Shown: positions 1 to 8,279, counted from the first letter of the stretch. The stretch is 18,938 nt of DNA from Hellea sp964472905 (GCA_964472905.1 CAYYMI010000043.1:1-18938); one strand, 5' to 3'. Numbers and translations are program-made. The notes: generated by a model from the sequence alone, not told the origin.

Positions 1-1
1 T

Positions 2-358
2 GCAGGGGTAAATATCCCGACAAATAAGCGCGTAACAATCGCGCTACGTTACATTCATGGTATTGGCCCGGCCAAAGCCCAGAGTATTTGCGAAGCTGTT
101 GGCATCGCCTCTGAGCGCCGCGTTCAGGATTTGACAGATCAAGAGATTCTCCAAATTCGTGAAACAATTGATGCGAACCATCAGGTGGAAGGTGACCTTC
201 GCCGTGAAAACGGGCAAAATATCAAACGCCTTATGGATATGGGTAATTATCGCGGCCTAAGACATAGGCGTGGTCTTCCAGTGCGTGGTCAGCGTACGCA
301 TACAAATGCACGGACGCGTAAAGGTCCAGCCAAGGCAATCGCCGGTAAAAAGAAGTAG
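2..358 (+). CDS. rpsM: 30S ribosomal protein S13 (5' truncated)
   Basis: S13 sits in the head of the small ribosomal subunit, contacts 16S rRNA and the P-site tRNA, and forms bridges to the large subunit. The reading frame is open from base 2 and begins at the AGVNIPTNKRV segment, so only about four N-terminal codons (MARI in the family) lie outside the window. The helix-two-turn-helix region (YIHGIGPAKAQSIC), the GNYRGLRHRRGLPVRGQRT signature and the basic lysine-rich tail are all visible. The TAG stop overlaps the AGGA ribosome-binding site of the next gene, and only 9 bp separate the two genes, so they are co-transcribed. The gene looks intact apart from the window edge. Confidence 0.98.
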   Translation, partial: AGVNIPTNKRVTIALRYIHGIGPAKAQSICEAVGIASERRVQDLTDQEILQIRETIDANHQVEGDLRRENGQNIKRLMDMGNYRGLRHRRGLPVRGQRTHTNARTRKGPAKAIAGKKK

Positions 359-367
359 GATAGTAAG

Positions 368-757
368 ATGGCAAAAGAACCAGGCCGCGTTCGCCGCGCC
401 GACCGGAAGAATATTACTTCTGGCGTCGCCCATGTGAACTCTACATTTAACAATACAATGATTACGATCACTGACGCCCAAGGCAATACTGTTGCCTGGT
501 GTTCAGCTGGCGCCATGGGCTTTAAAGGCTCACGTAAGTCAACGCCATATGCAGCCCAAGTCGCAGCTGAAGAAGCTGCGCGCAAAGCGGCTGAGCACGG
601 CATGAATACGTTAGAGGTTAATGTAAACGGACCGGGCTCAGGACGAGAGTCTGCTGTGCGAGCTCTACAAGCTGCGGGTTACACGATTACGACTATCCGT
701 GACGTAACGCCTATTCCGCATAATGGATGCCGTCCACCAAAACGTCGCCGCGTATAA
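368..757 (+). CDS. rpsK: 30S ribosomal protein S11
   Basis: S11 is a platform protein of the 30S subunit, next to the 3' end of 16S rRNA and the mRNA exit channel. The protein has 129 residues, normal for the family. It carries the VAHVNSTFNNTMITITD segment, the GFKGSRKSTPYAAQ motif and the C-terminal GCRPPKRRRV tail. The ATG at 368 is preceded by AGGA at 357-360. It is the second gene of the alpha operon; rpoA follows after an 82-bp gap. That gap shows no promoter I would trust and only a weak possible hairpin. Confidence 0.98.
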   Translation: MAKEPGRVRRADRKNITSGVAHVNSTFNNTMITITDAQGNTVAWCSAGAMGFKGSRKSTPYAAQVAAEEAARKAAEHGMNTLEVNVNGPGSGRESAVRALQAAGYTITTIRDVTPIPHNGCRPPKRRRV

Positions 758-839
758 CGGCTTCAAATTTTCCTCATTATTGGTGGGGATTTATCAGGTG
801 TAGCTTTGGCTCCGCCGCAGAACATAAAGAGGTCACACT

Positions 840-1856
840 GTGATTGAAAAAAATTGGCAAGAATTAATCCGTCCTATCAATCCCGAGATTGAGCCAGGGC
901 GTGACCCAGAGCGTAAAGCTATTGTAACGGCTGAACCACTAGAGCGCGGCTTTGGAATGACTTTAGGGAATGCACTTCGCCGTGTATTGCTGTCATCACT
1001 TCAGGGCGCGGCTGTGTCTGCGGTTCAAATTGATGGTATCGTGCATGAGTTCACATCTATTCCGGGTGTTCGCGAAGATGTAACGAACATCGTCCTAAAT
1101 TTAAAAGGCCTCGCCGTCCGCATGCATGCGGAAGGCCCAAAGAAACTTCTGCTTCGTAAATCAGGTGCAGGTCCTGTCACTGGCGCTGATATTGAAGAAA
1201 CTGCCGATGTAGAAATTTTGAATAAAGACCACGTTATCTGCACAGCTGATGAAGGTGCAGATATCCGTATGGAGCTGACTGTGACTACGGGTAAAGGCTA
1301 TGTCCCTGCTGCGGCCTCGCGCCCAGAAGACGCGCCTATCGGCCTAATCTCTATCGACGCGCTCTATTCACCTGTCAAACGTGTTGCTTACCGCGTGGAA
1401 GATACACGTGAGGGTCAGGTTCTTGATTATGATAAACTTATCATCGACATCGAAACCAATGCGGCTGTAACGCCTGAAGACGCTGTTGCTGTTGCTGCGC
1501 GTATTCTCCAAGATCAGTTCCAGGTCTTTGTGAACTTTGATGATCCTGAAGACATTGGACGCGGCGAAGAGAAGCCTGAACTTGACTTTAACCCGGCGCT
1601 TCTGCGTAAGGTTGATGAACTTGAGTTGTCAGTGCGGTCTGCGAACTGCCTCAAAAACGATAATATTGTTTACATCGGTGACCTTATTCAGAAATCCGAA
1701 GCTGAAATGCTCCGTACACCTAACTTTGGCCGTAAGTCATTGAACGAGATTAAAGAAGTGCTTGCTGCTATGGGTCTACATCTTGGGATGGACGCGCCAA
1801 ACTGGCCACCAGAAAACATCGAAGAACTTGCAAAGAAATATGACGACCACATTTAG
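840..1856 (+). CDS. rpoA: DNA-directed RNA polymerase subunit alpha
   Basis: The alpha subunit dimerises to scaffold core RNA polymerase; its C-terminal domain binds UP elements and activators. The 338 residues split into the N-terminal assembly domain (about 1-235, with the GFGMTLGNALRRVLLSSL dimerisation motif at 37-54), an acidic linker (about 236-255) and the C-terminal domain (about 256-325). The DNA-contacting VRSANCLK motif lies at 265-272, and the GRKSLNEIKEVL helix and NWPP end follow. The start codon is GTG at 840, supported by AAGAGG at 827-832 with 7-nt spacing. The gene is intact. In this class rpsD is normally absent between rpsK and rpoA, as seen here. Confidence 0.98.
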   Translation: MIEKNWQELIRPINPEIEPGRDPERKAIVTAEPLERGFGMTLGNALRRVLLSSLQGAAVSAVQIDGIVHEFTSIPGVREDVTNIVLNLKGLAVRMHAEGPKKLLLRKSGAGPVTGADIEETADVEILNKDHVICTADEGADIRMELTVTTGKGYVPAAASRPEDAPIGLISIDALYSPVKRVAYRVEDTREGQVLDYDKLIIDIETNAAVTPEDAVAVAARILQDQFQVFVNFDDPEDIGRGEEKPELDFNPALLRKVDELELSVRSANCLKNDNIVYIGDLIQKSEAEMLRTPNFGRKSLNEIKEVLAAMGLHLGMDAPNWPPENIEELAKKYDDHI

Positions 1857-1885
1857 GTCGATTGAAAAGATAAAAGGATAAAGCC

Positions 1886-2296
1886 ATGCGTCATAAAATG
1901 GCCCATCGTAAACTCAACCGGACAGCTTCACATCGTAAAGCTATGTTCGCAAATATGGCCTCTAGCTTGATTGAGCACGAGCAAATCGTAACAACATTGC
2001 CTAAAGCCAAAGAGCTTCGACCAATTGTCGAAAAACTTGTCACGCTTGCAAAAAAGGGTGATCTTAACAGTCGTCGTTTGGCGATTGCGCGTACACGCAA
2101 TAAAGAGATGTCCAAGAAGCTCTTTGATGTTCTCGGACCGCGTTACAAAGATCGTCAAGGTGGATATATCCGTATTATGAAAGCTGGATTTCGTTATGGC
2201 GATAATGCACCCATGGCTGTGATTGAATTTGTTGACCGGGATGAAAGCGCAAAAGGCGCAGTTGATCACGCCAAAAAAGAAACTGAAGACGCCTAA
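1886..2296 (+). CDS. rplQ: 50S ribosomal protein L17
   Basis: L17 is a large-subunit protein near the peptide exit tunnel. The 136-residue product begins MRHKMAHRKLNRTASHRKAMFANM, matching the conserved L17 start, and contains the LVTLAKKGDLNSRRLA and RYKDRQGGYIRI segments. The C-terminus is a short charged tail that varies in length across the family. The ATG at 1886 has AAAGGA at 1873-1878. It is the last gene of the ribosomal operon, followed 15 bp later by a strong intrinsic terminator that separates it from the metabolic cassette downstream. Confidence 0.97.
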   Translation: MRHKMAHRKLNRTASHRKAMFANMASSLIEHEQIVTTLPKAKELRPIVEKLVTLAKKGDLNSRRLAIARTRNKEMSKKLFDVLGPRYKDRQGGYIRIMKAGFRYGDNAPMAVIEFVDRDESAKGAVDHAKKETEDA

Positions 2297-2311
2297 CATC
2301 ATTAGAACTTT

Positions 2312-2343
2312 AAAAAAGCCGCCTTTTAAGGCGGTTTTTTTTT
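2312..2343 (+). terminator. Rho-independent terminator of the alpha operon
   Basis: A perfect GC-rich hairpin (arms CCGCCT and AGGCGG around TTTA, 2319-2334) is preceded by six A and followed by nine T. It lies 15 bp after the rplQ stop codon. The A-run on the left means it could also act, more weakly, on the minus strand. Confidence 0.93.
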
Positions 2344-2446
2344 ATATCCATTTCAAATATACACTATTTTTCTTGATTTTATAGGGTAAACGAAAGTGAA
2401 TGAACCCATTTCAATGCTGTGACTATTCAAGCGCTGCAAAATAGGT

Positions 2447-2464
2447 TATGCAAGTAATTGCATA
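2447..2464. repeat. 18-bp inverted repeat in front of the molybdo-hydroxylase cassette
   Basis: TATGCAA-GTAA-TTGCATA is perfectly symmetrical, with 7-bp arms and a 4-bp centre. It ends 7 bp before the Shine-Dalgarno sequence at 2472-2478 of the iorA-like gene. Its size and symmetry suit a dimeric repressor or activator operator, or a small 5'-UTR hairpin. No regulator gene is adjacent and the promoter position is unclear, so the operator role is inferred. A weaker symmetric element (CTATT...AATAG around AGCGCT) lies just upstream at 2423-2444. Confidence 0.5.
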
Positions 2465-2484
2465 TAGTCTCCGGAGGACACCTA

Positions 2485-2943
2485 ATGGTTCAGTTAATCG
2501 TGAATGGCGCAACTCAAAAAATTGATATTGACCCCGAAACACCCGTATTATGGGCTGTTCGAGAACAGTTAGGACTTGTAGGGACAAAATTTGGATGTGG
2601 GGCATCACTTTGTGGGGCCTGCACGGTTCACCTAGATGGCGAGCCTATTCGTTCTTGTGTAACGCCATTATCTGCCGCTGAAGGTAAAGAGATTACGACA
2701 ATTGAAGGCATTAAAAGCGCTGACGGAACACTCCACGCTGTACAAGAGGCATGGATCAAACATCAAGTTCCGCAATGCGGCTATTGTCAATCAGGACAGA
2801 TTATGTCGGCCGTCGCTTTATTAAAGGAAACGCCTAATCCAACGGATGAGGATATTGATACAGCGATGGCAGGTAATGTCTGTCGGTGCGGAATGTATAC
2901 GCGCATAAAAGCGGCGATCAAAACCGCGGCGAAGGAGGCTTAA
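2485..2943 (+). CDS. (2Fe-2S)-binding subunit of a xanthine-dehydrogenase-family molybdenum hydroxylase (IorA-like)
   Basis: This small subunit passes electrons from the molybdenum centre to an acceptor. At 152 residues it carries two [2Fe-2S] clusters. The N-terminal plant-ferredoxin-type cluster uses C38, C43, C46 and C58 (FGCGASLCGAC...SC). The C-terminal helical cluster uses C98, C101, C133 and C135 (CGYC...CRC). This matches the small subunit of isoquinoline 1-oxidoreductase and related two-subunit enzymes. The ATG at 2485 was chosen because CGGAGGA lies at 2472-2478; the longer frame from a TTG at 2458 would run through the inverted repeat. It has no signal peptide, so it probably crosses the membrane bound to the Tat-targeted large subunit. 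The stop is 1 bp before the next start. Substrate unknown. Confidence 0.9.
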   Translation: MVQLIVNGATQKIDIDPETPVLWAVREQLGLVGTKFGCGASLCGACTVHLDGEPIRSCVTPLSAAEGKEITTIEGIKSADGTLHAVQEAWIKHQVPQCGYCQSGQIMSAVALLKETPNPTDEDIDTAMAGNVCRCGMYTRIKAAIKTAAKEA

Positions 2944-2944
2944 G

Positions 2945-5224
2945 ATGAGTACTCTTTCGAAAGCAGAAAAAAAAGCGGCTAAAAAAGAAAAGCGAGCCAA
3001 TGAAAGCCGTGGCCGCAAATGGACTCGGCGCGGTTTCATCGGGGCAGGGTCGGTTGCAGGACTAGCGGTCGGCGGAGCGCTTGTCGTAGGGATCGCTATT
3101 CGACCCGGGGACCGTACGGATAAACTCGCAACAATGGTTACTGAAGGCAATGAGCAGCTCCTGACGTCATGGGTGAAGGTTTCGCCAGATAATACGGTTA
3201 CGGCCATTATCCCTCATGGAGAAATGGGGCAGGGCGTGCATACAGCCCTGTCTGCTATGTTAGCCGAAGAGATGGAAGCGGACTGGCACAAGATGGAAAT
3301 TATGGAAGCGCCGGCTGAAATGGATTTCACGAATTTTGAATTGGTTCGGGAGTTTCTTCTCGGAGATAAGAATATACCCAAAATTTTATTCGATACAGTG
3401 AACGGCGTAACCCTCACAGTCGCCAAAGCTATGAAGCTTTACCAGATTACGGGCGGCTCTTTATCTGTACGGTCCACGGGCGTAGGCGGTATGTTGACGG
3501 CGGGCGCAGCTGCTAAGGAATTGCTCTTGGATGCTGCGGCCAAGCAGTGGGATGTTCCTGTAGCTGAGCTTCGCGCTGCAAAAAGCTATATCTATCACGA
3601 TGGGTCAAATCAATCAGCACCCTTTGCAGCCTTTGCAGAAGTTGCCGCGACGATGAAACCGAACATGCACCCAACATTAAAGCCTCGTAGTGACTACAAA
3701 CTAATTGGACAAAGCCTGCCCCGCGTCGATATTCCGTCCAAAGTCGATGGAACGGCAAAATTTGGTATCGATGCGCAGGTCGAAGGTATGAAATATGCCA
3801 CAGTCATGGCCGCGCCCGTCCATGGTCAAACCGTGGCCAAAATGGATGCATCTGAAGCCAAAGATATGCCGGGCGTGATCGAGATTTATAACATGGATGA
3901 TTATGTCGCTGTCGTTGCAGAAGGCTATTGGCAAGCGAAGCAAGCCTTAGCCTTGATCGATGTGACATGGTCACAACACGAAACTAATAATGTTGATCAG
4001 GCGTCAATTTTTGCACAATATGCGAAAGCTTTGGACACTGGTAAGAAAAAGACTTTAAGCCAAGCCGGAAGTGTTACGACAGCCGAAGCATCTGCCGCCT
4101 CCATATATGAGGCCGAGTATCAAGTGCCATATCTTGCCCATGCCTGTATGGAGCCTATCAACGCGACAGCTTGGGTTCGTGATGGTAAATGCGATCTTTG
4201 GACGGGAACCCAAAACCCCTTGGGGACACGTATGACGACTGCGGAAACCCTTGGTTTTGAAGTTGAAAATGTCACTTTGCATACCCATTTTATGGGCGGA
4301 GGATTTGGCCGTCGCGCGACGCCGGATTATACGAACCAAGCCGTAAAGATTTCAGCCAAAGCGGGTGTACCGATAAAACTGATTTGGTCGCGCGAAGAAA
4401 GCACGCAGCAAGATCATTACCGTCCTTCAGTCTTGGGCCGGTTTAAAGCCGCTCTTGATGATGAAGGCATGCCGATCAGTTGGGAAAGTAATTTCGTTCA
4501 CAAACTAGACCCGCCTGAGGCGAGCCATATATTTTACGATATTCCGAACCAATCGATTCAATACGCAGAAAGCCCGACGCATATCAGATTAGGGCCGTGG
4601 CGATCCGTTGATCATACGCAACACGGTTTTTTCACCGAGAGTTTTATTGATGAGCTTGCGGCTAATGCGAAAATGGATGGTTATGAATTCAGACGGAAAC
4701 TTATAAAGAATAAACCTCGGCATTTAAAAGTCTTGGATACAGCCGCAAAAATGGCAAATTGGGGCCAAGCCTTACCAGCTGGTCACGCGCAAGGTATTTC
4801 TATTACGGATAGTTTTTGGACCATTGTTGCTGAAGTTGTAACGGTCGACATGAGCCAAGGAGAGCCCCGCGTGACGCATGTGGCTTGCGCCGCGGATGCA
4901 GGTCTTGCGGTTAATCCTGATGGCTTTAAAGCGCAGATGGAAAGCGGTATTATTTATGGTTTGACGGCGGCTCTTTACGGAGAAATTTCAATTTCTGATG
5001 GTGGGGTCGAACAAAGTAATTTCCATGACTATCAAATGGTGCGAATGGATAATGCCCCCGCCATTGATGTGGAAATTATTACGTCTGATGCCCGCATCGG
5101 CGGAGCAGGGGAGCCCGGAACGCCTCCGATTTCACCGGCCGTCACGAATGCTATTTTTAAGGCAACAGGCAAGCGTATTCGCAACCTCCCCATTATGAAC
5201 CATGATTTCGGAGTCGCGAGTTAA
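2945..5224 (+). CDS. Tat-exported molybdopterin-binding subunit of a xanthine-dehydrogenase-family hydroxylase (IorB-like)
   Basis: This is the catalytic subunit of a molybdenum hydroxylase. It adds a water-derived oxygen to a carbon of an N-heterocycle or aldehyde. The 759-residue length suits the IorB group. A lysine-rich leader is followed by the twin-arginine motif TRRGFIG (R28-R29) and a hydrophobic stretch at about 31-52, predicting Tat export of the folded complex. Cofactor-binding segments include GEMGQGVHTA (about 92-101), GTQNPLGTR (421-429, Q423) and GGGFGRR (451-457). The proposed catalytic glutamate is E723 in GGAGEPGTPPISPAV. GAAGGAGG at 2932-2939 supports the ATG. The cytochrome subunit found in some relatives is missing here, as are XdhC-like chaperones. 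An A8 run near codon 8 encodes the lysines. The substrate cannot be assigned. Confidence 0.9.
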   Translation: MSTLSKAEKKAAKKEKRANESRGRKWTRRGFIGAGSVAGLAVGGALVVGIAIRPGDRTDKLATMVTEGNEQLLTSWVKVSPDNTVTAIIPHGEMGQGVHTALSAMLAEEMEADWHKMEIMEAPAEMDFTNFELVREFLLGDKNIPKILFDTVNGVTLTVAKAMKLYQITGGSLSVRSTGVGGMLTAGAAAKELLLDAAAKQWDVPVAELRAAKSYIYHDGSNQSAPFAAFAEVAATMKPNMHPTLKPRSDYKLIGQSLPRVDIPSKVDGTAKFGIDAQVEGMKYATVMAAPVHGQTVAKMDASEAKDMPGVIEIYNMDDYVAVVAEGYWQAKQALALIDVTWSQHETNNVDQASIFAQYAKALDTGKKKTLSQAGSVTTAEASAASIYEAEYQVPYLAHACMEPINATAWVRDGKCDLWTGTQNPLGTRMTTAETLGFEVENVTLHTHFMGGGFGRRATPDYTNQAVKISAKAGVPIKLIWSREESTQQDHYRPSVLGRFKAALDDEGMPISWESNFVHKLDPPEASHIFYDIPNQSIQYAESPTHIRLGPWRSVDHTQHGFFTESFIDELAANAKMDGYEFRRKLIKNKPRHLKVLDTAAKMANWGQALPAGHAQGISITDSFWTIVAEVVTVDMSQGEPRVTHVACAADAGLAVNPDGFKAQMESGIIYGLTAALYGEISISDGGVEQSNFHDYQMVRMDNAPAIDVEIITSDARIGGAGEPGTPPISPAVTNAIFKATGKRIRNLPIMNHDFGVAS

Positions 5225-5240
5225 GCGCATAGGCATATGC

Positions 5241-6578
5241 ATGCGCAAACATTTTAGATTAGTCTTAGTAGCCGCTTTACTGGTTCTGATATTTTTTGGT
5301 GGTCGAACGCTTAAAAGTTTGAACGGACAAGCCCGCTTAGGCGTTGGTTATATGACGAAAATTATCTGTTCTGAGGTTTTCGTGGCTGATCGCGATCGCG
5401 ACGATGTTTTAAATAATGACTTTCACGGTATTGATTCATTGCTGAGTAAAGTCAAAATTGACATCGATGATAACGATGGAAGTGTTACGGGAAATCTATA
5501 CGGGCTTGGAAAAACGACGGCCTATTACCGAACAGGACTAGGCTGCGCGATTGCGCCTGATGGACGACCGGAAAGTCTCTCGCTCCAAACATCCACGCCG
5601 CCTTTTGAAACCGTGTCACTTAACCTTGCATTGGATGATAATATCCAGACAGCTGTAGAAGCTTTTTTCAAAAATGCTGCGCCAAATGATAATGCCGTGA
5701 CGCGCGGGGTTGTCGTTCTTAAAGAGGGTAAGATTGTAGGGGAAGGTTACGGTACTGGTTTTGATAAGACGACGCTTCAGCAAAGTTGGTCAATGGCAAA
5801 AAGCGTCACACAAGCTCTTATTGGTATCGCCTCGTCTCAAGGCCTTATAATGGTTTCCGAGACTGACTTGTTTGAAAGCTGGGAAGGGGATGAGCGTAAA
5901 AAGATTTCGGTCAATGACTTACTCCACATGAATAGTGGTTTGCATTTTACCGAAATTTATAACGATCCAAAATCGACTGTTACAGAGATGTTATTTCAAA
6001 GCTCAGATATGGGAGAGCGAGCCTTGAGTGAGCCATTAGAGCATACACCCGGTACTCATTGGTCTTATTCCAGCGGTACGAGTAATATTCTGTCAAAGTT
6101 GCTGCGGGAACGATTGGAGACAGCCGGAGAAGATTATCATAGCTTTCCAGCGCGGGAGCTTTTTCATAAAATCGGGATAAAGTCAGCCGTATTTGAGACC
6201 GATGCTGATGGTACATTCGTCGGATCATCCTTTCTATATGCGACGGCCAGAGACTGGGCACGGTTGGGACAATTATACCTTAATGATGGTGTTTGGGGGA
6301 ACTCGCCAATATTACCTAAAGGATGGGTTGATTATGCCCGCAGGCCAGCCATGGAAACGACTCCATATTATGGCGCGCATTGGTGGCTTAATCAGGATCA
6401 AGACAAGCTCCCCGATACGTCGAAGGATGTTTATTATATGGGAGGCCATGACGGGCAGTATGTGATCGTTATTCCGTCTAAACAGGCCGTTATTGTGCGG
6501 TTAGGGTTACTCAGACCACCGGCTAGTTTTGATACCGACATATATCCTCTGATTAAAGATATATACGACGCGTTATAA
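5241..6578 (+). CDS. Beta-lactamase-fold serine hydrolase, membrane anchored
   Basis: The class C beta-lactamase / penicillin-binding-protein-like family includes esterases, peptidases and amide hydrolases such as 6-aminohexanoate-dimer hydrolase. The nucleophile motif SMAK (S184, K187), a YSSGTSN tyrosine motif and a GGHDGQ segment in place of the KTG box are visible, in an order like that of the nylon-oligomer hydrolase group. The N-terminus MRKHFRLVLVAALLVLIFFGG is a signal anchor, so the enzyme domain should lie in the periplasm. The start is uncertain. ATG 5241 has AGG at 5231-5233 and gives 445 residues. An in-frame ATG at 5202 would overlap the previous gene by 23 bp, lacks an SD and adds 13 polar residues. 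It is probably translated with the upstream hydroxylase genes; substrate unknown. Confidence 0.85.
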   Translation: MRKHFRLVLVAALLVLIFFGGRTLKSLNGQARLGVGYMTKIICSEVFVADRDRDDVLNNDFHGIDSLLSKVKIDIDDNDGSVTGNLYGLGKTTAYYRTGLGCAIAPDGRPESLSLQTSTPPFETVSLNLALDDNIQTAVEAFFKNAAPNDNAVTRGVVVLKEGKIVGEGYGTGFDKTTLQQSWSMAKSVTQALIGIASSQGLIMVSETDLFESWEGDERKKISVNDLLHMNSGLHFTEIYNDPKSTVTEMLFQSSDMGERALSEPLEHTPGTHWSYSSGTSNILSKLLRERLETAGEDYHSFPARELFHKIGIKSAVFETDADGTFVGSSFLYATARDWARLGQLYLNDGVWGNSPILPKGWVDYARRPAMETTPYYGAHWWLNQDQDKLPDTSKDVYYMGGHDGQYVIVIPSKQAVIVRLGLLRPPASFDTDIYPLIKDIYDAL

Positions 6579-6600
6579 TGTACTGCATTAAGACCAAGAC

Positions 6601-7734
6601 ATGATTATTCCGTCACAAAAACACCTCTTCGATATACCAGATGAGGTCGCCTATCTGAATAATGCTTATATGAGCCCGCTCATGCATAGTGTGGTGGCGG
6701 CGATGGAGCAGGGGATTTCGCGTAAAGCCCAGCCTTGGGACTATACATCTGAAGAGTTTTTCACCTATCCTGAAGAGGCTCGAAGACTAGCCGCTCAGAT
6801 ATATGGCGGATCTGCTGACAACATCGCTATCGTTCCATCCGCAAGTTATGGACTCCAGACAGCTGCAAATGCTTTGCCTCTATCACAAGGGCAAAAGGTT
6901 TTAGTGCTCGAGGATCAATTCCCGTCCAATATATACCCGTGGCAAGACCGGGCGCGCAAAGTTGGCGCAGAGGTTATTATTCTACCTACGCCCCAAAATG
7001 ATGATTGGACGCAGGTGCTTTTGGCCGCCATTGACGCACAAACGGCGATTGTGGCTATTCCGCAAACACATTGGGCGAGTGGGGTGACGATTGACTTAAA
7101 GCAGATACGCAGAGCTCTTGATGATGTGGGAGGAGCATTGGTGCTTGACCTTACACAATCATTAGGCGCGCAGCCTTTTAATGCGTTGGATATAAGGCCA
7201 GATTTTGCCGTTACAGCCACCTATAAATGGATGATGGGGCCATATTCGATGGGGTTTTTATATGTGGACCCTAAATGGCATGGCGCAGAGCCCTTAGAAC
7301 ATAATTGGATGAACAGGGCAGGCAGTGAAGATTTTACAGGTCTGACGAATTACCAAGAGGCGTTTCAACCCGCAGCTCGTCGTTTTGATATGGGTGAAAA
7401 GTCAAATCCGGCCCAGCTATTAGGAGCGTCTGCGGCCATGCGGCAAATTCTGGATTGGGGCGTCGATAATATCGCGCAAACACTTAAGGCGAAAACGGAC
7501 TATATTGCGAAGGAACTGACGGGGAACCTTATGACGCCGATTGAGCGTAATCTGCGCGCGCCTCATTATTTGGGCCTTCGGTTTTCTGGCGGTATTCCTG
7601 CTGGCCTCGCGGCTTCATTGGCAGAGGATAATATCTACGTCTCTGTACGAGGTCCCGCCATGCGGGTAACGCCTCATCTTTATTCAACTGAGGCGGATAT
7701 TGCCCGCCTTATAAAGGCCTTAAAAGCAATTTAA
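6601..7734 (+). CDS. Class V aminotransferase-fold PLP-dependent enzyme
   Basis: This is a 377-residue pyridoxal-phosphate enzyme of the class V fold, which includes cysteine desulfurases, isopenicillin N epimerase-like enzymes, kynureninases and serine-glyoxylate-type transferases. The cofactor lysine is K209 in TATYKWMMGP, and D183 in VLDLTQSLGA should pair with the pyridine nitrogen. The N-terminal AYLNNAYMSPL segment is typical of the group. No desulfurase active-site cysteine loop is evident, so a transferase, lyase or epimerase is more likely than an iron-sulfur role. It follows the hydrolase by 22 bp with only a weak ribosome-binding site, which suits translation within an operon. The precise reaction cannot be told from sequence. 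Confidence 0.82.
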   Translation: MIIPSQKHLFDIPDEVAYLNNAYMSPLMHSVVAAMEQGISRKAQPWDYTSEEFFTYPEEARRLAAQIYGGSADNIAIVPSASYGLQTAANALPLSQGQKVLVLEDQFPSNIYPWQDRARKVGAEVIILPTPQNDDWTQVLLAAIDAQTAIVAIPQTHWASGVTIDLKQIRRALDDVGGALVLDLTQSLGAQPFNALDIRPDFAVTATYKWMMGPYSMGFLYVDPKWHGAEPLEHNWMNRAGSEDFTGLTNYQEAFQPAARRFDMGEKSNPAQLLGASAAMRQILDWGVDNIAQTLKAKTDYIAKELTGNLMTPIERNLRAPHYLGLRFSGGIPAGLAASLAEDNIYVSVRGPAMRVTPHLYSTEADIARLIKALKAI

Positions 7735-7803
7735 CCTGTAATTCACAGATGCGGCGGCGCGAATCTTGCTGTATAAAACGCGCGTGAATTAATGGAGGGT
7801 GTT

Positions 7804-8259
7804 ATGTGGACACGAACTTTAACAATTTTGGGATTAGCTGCAGGAATGTTAGCGACCGCGCCAGTCGCTCAGGCGCAATTTGGGGATTTATCACCTGTCT
7901 TACTTGTAGAATCAGGACCATCAGATAATCCAGAATATCGCCGAATGATCTTTGTAAAATTTCTATCTGGGTCTCATGTCAGTGTGAATTACAAAGCCTA
8001 TAATAGGACAGAATTTAAGCAGGTTCCAAATACGACACCTCGTGACGTTATTACGGCTTGCGCGAATGGCGCGGCGACAACGCTGCGGGAAATACGCTCT
8101 TTTGAACGGGATGAAGCCCGCGCGCAACGATCTGGCCAAGCCCCGAAGGTTGTTCGGTTTTGTATTAAAAATGTTCAAAACTGGGAAGGCGGTAATCGCA
8201 ATAAATATTTAGACCCCATTTTTGAAGGATTACCTCACGCGGCCTCGCTCAAATATTAG
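7804..8259 (+). CDS. Small secreted protein of unknown function
   Basis: I do not recognise this family. The product is 151 residues with a clear Sec signal peptide (MWTRTLTILGLAAGMLATAPVAQA, likely cleaved after residue 24 before QF). The mature part of about 127 residues has two cysteines, C86 and C120, that could form a disulfide, and a central basic/acidic stretch (RSFERDEARAQRSGQ). The ATG at 7804 is favoured over one at 7792 because GGAGGG lies at 7794-7799. A 69-bp gap from the preceding gene and a private terminator suggest it can be its own transcription unit. It precedes the DegQ protease gene in the same direction. Confidence 0.78.
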   Translation: MWTRTLTILGLAAGMLATAPVAQAQFGDLSPVLLVESGPSDNPEYRRMIFVKFLSGSHVSVNYKAYNRTEFKQVPNTTPRDVITACANGAATTLREIRSFERDEARAQRSGQAPKVVRFCIKNVQNWEGGNRNKYLDPIFEGLPHAASLKY

Positions 8260-8279
8260 GGTCATTAAACCTGCTTTAT

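Noticed and set aside
289..603. A 104-codon frame on the minus strand over rpsM and rpsK
   Set aside because: It lies opposite two certain ribosomal protein genes, has no ribosome-binding site and looks like a codon-bias shadow.
758..839. Weak hairpin (CCTCA/TGGGG) between rpsK and rpoA as an attenuator
   Set aside because: Only five pairs including a wobble and no U-run; insufficient to claim a function.
2960..2985. A8 tract near the start of the molybdenum hydroxylase gene as a phase-variable slippage site
   Set aside because: The run is in frame, encodes part of a lysine-rich leader and is modest in length; there is no sign of a frameshifted variant.
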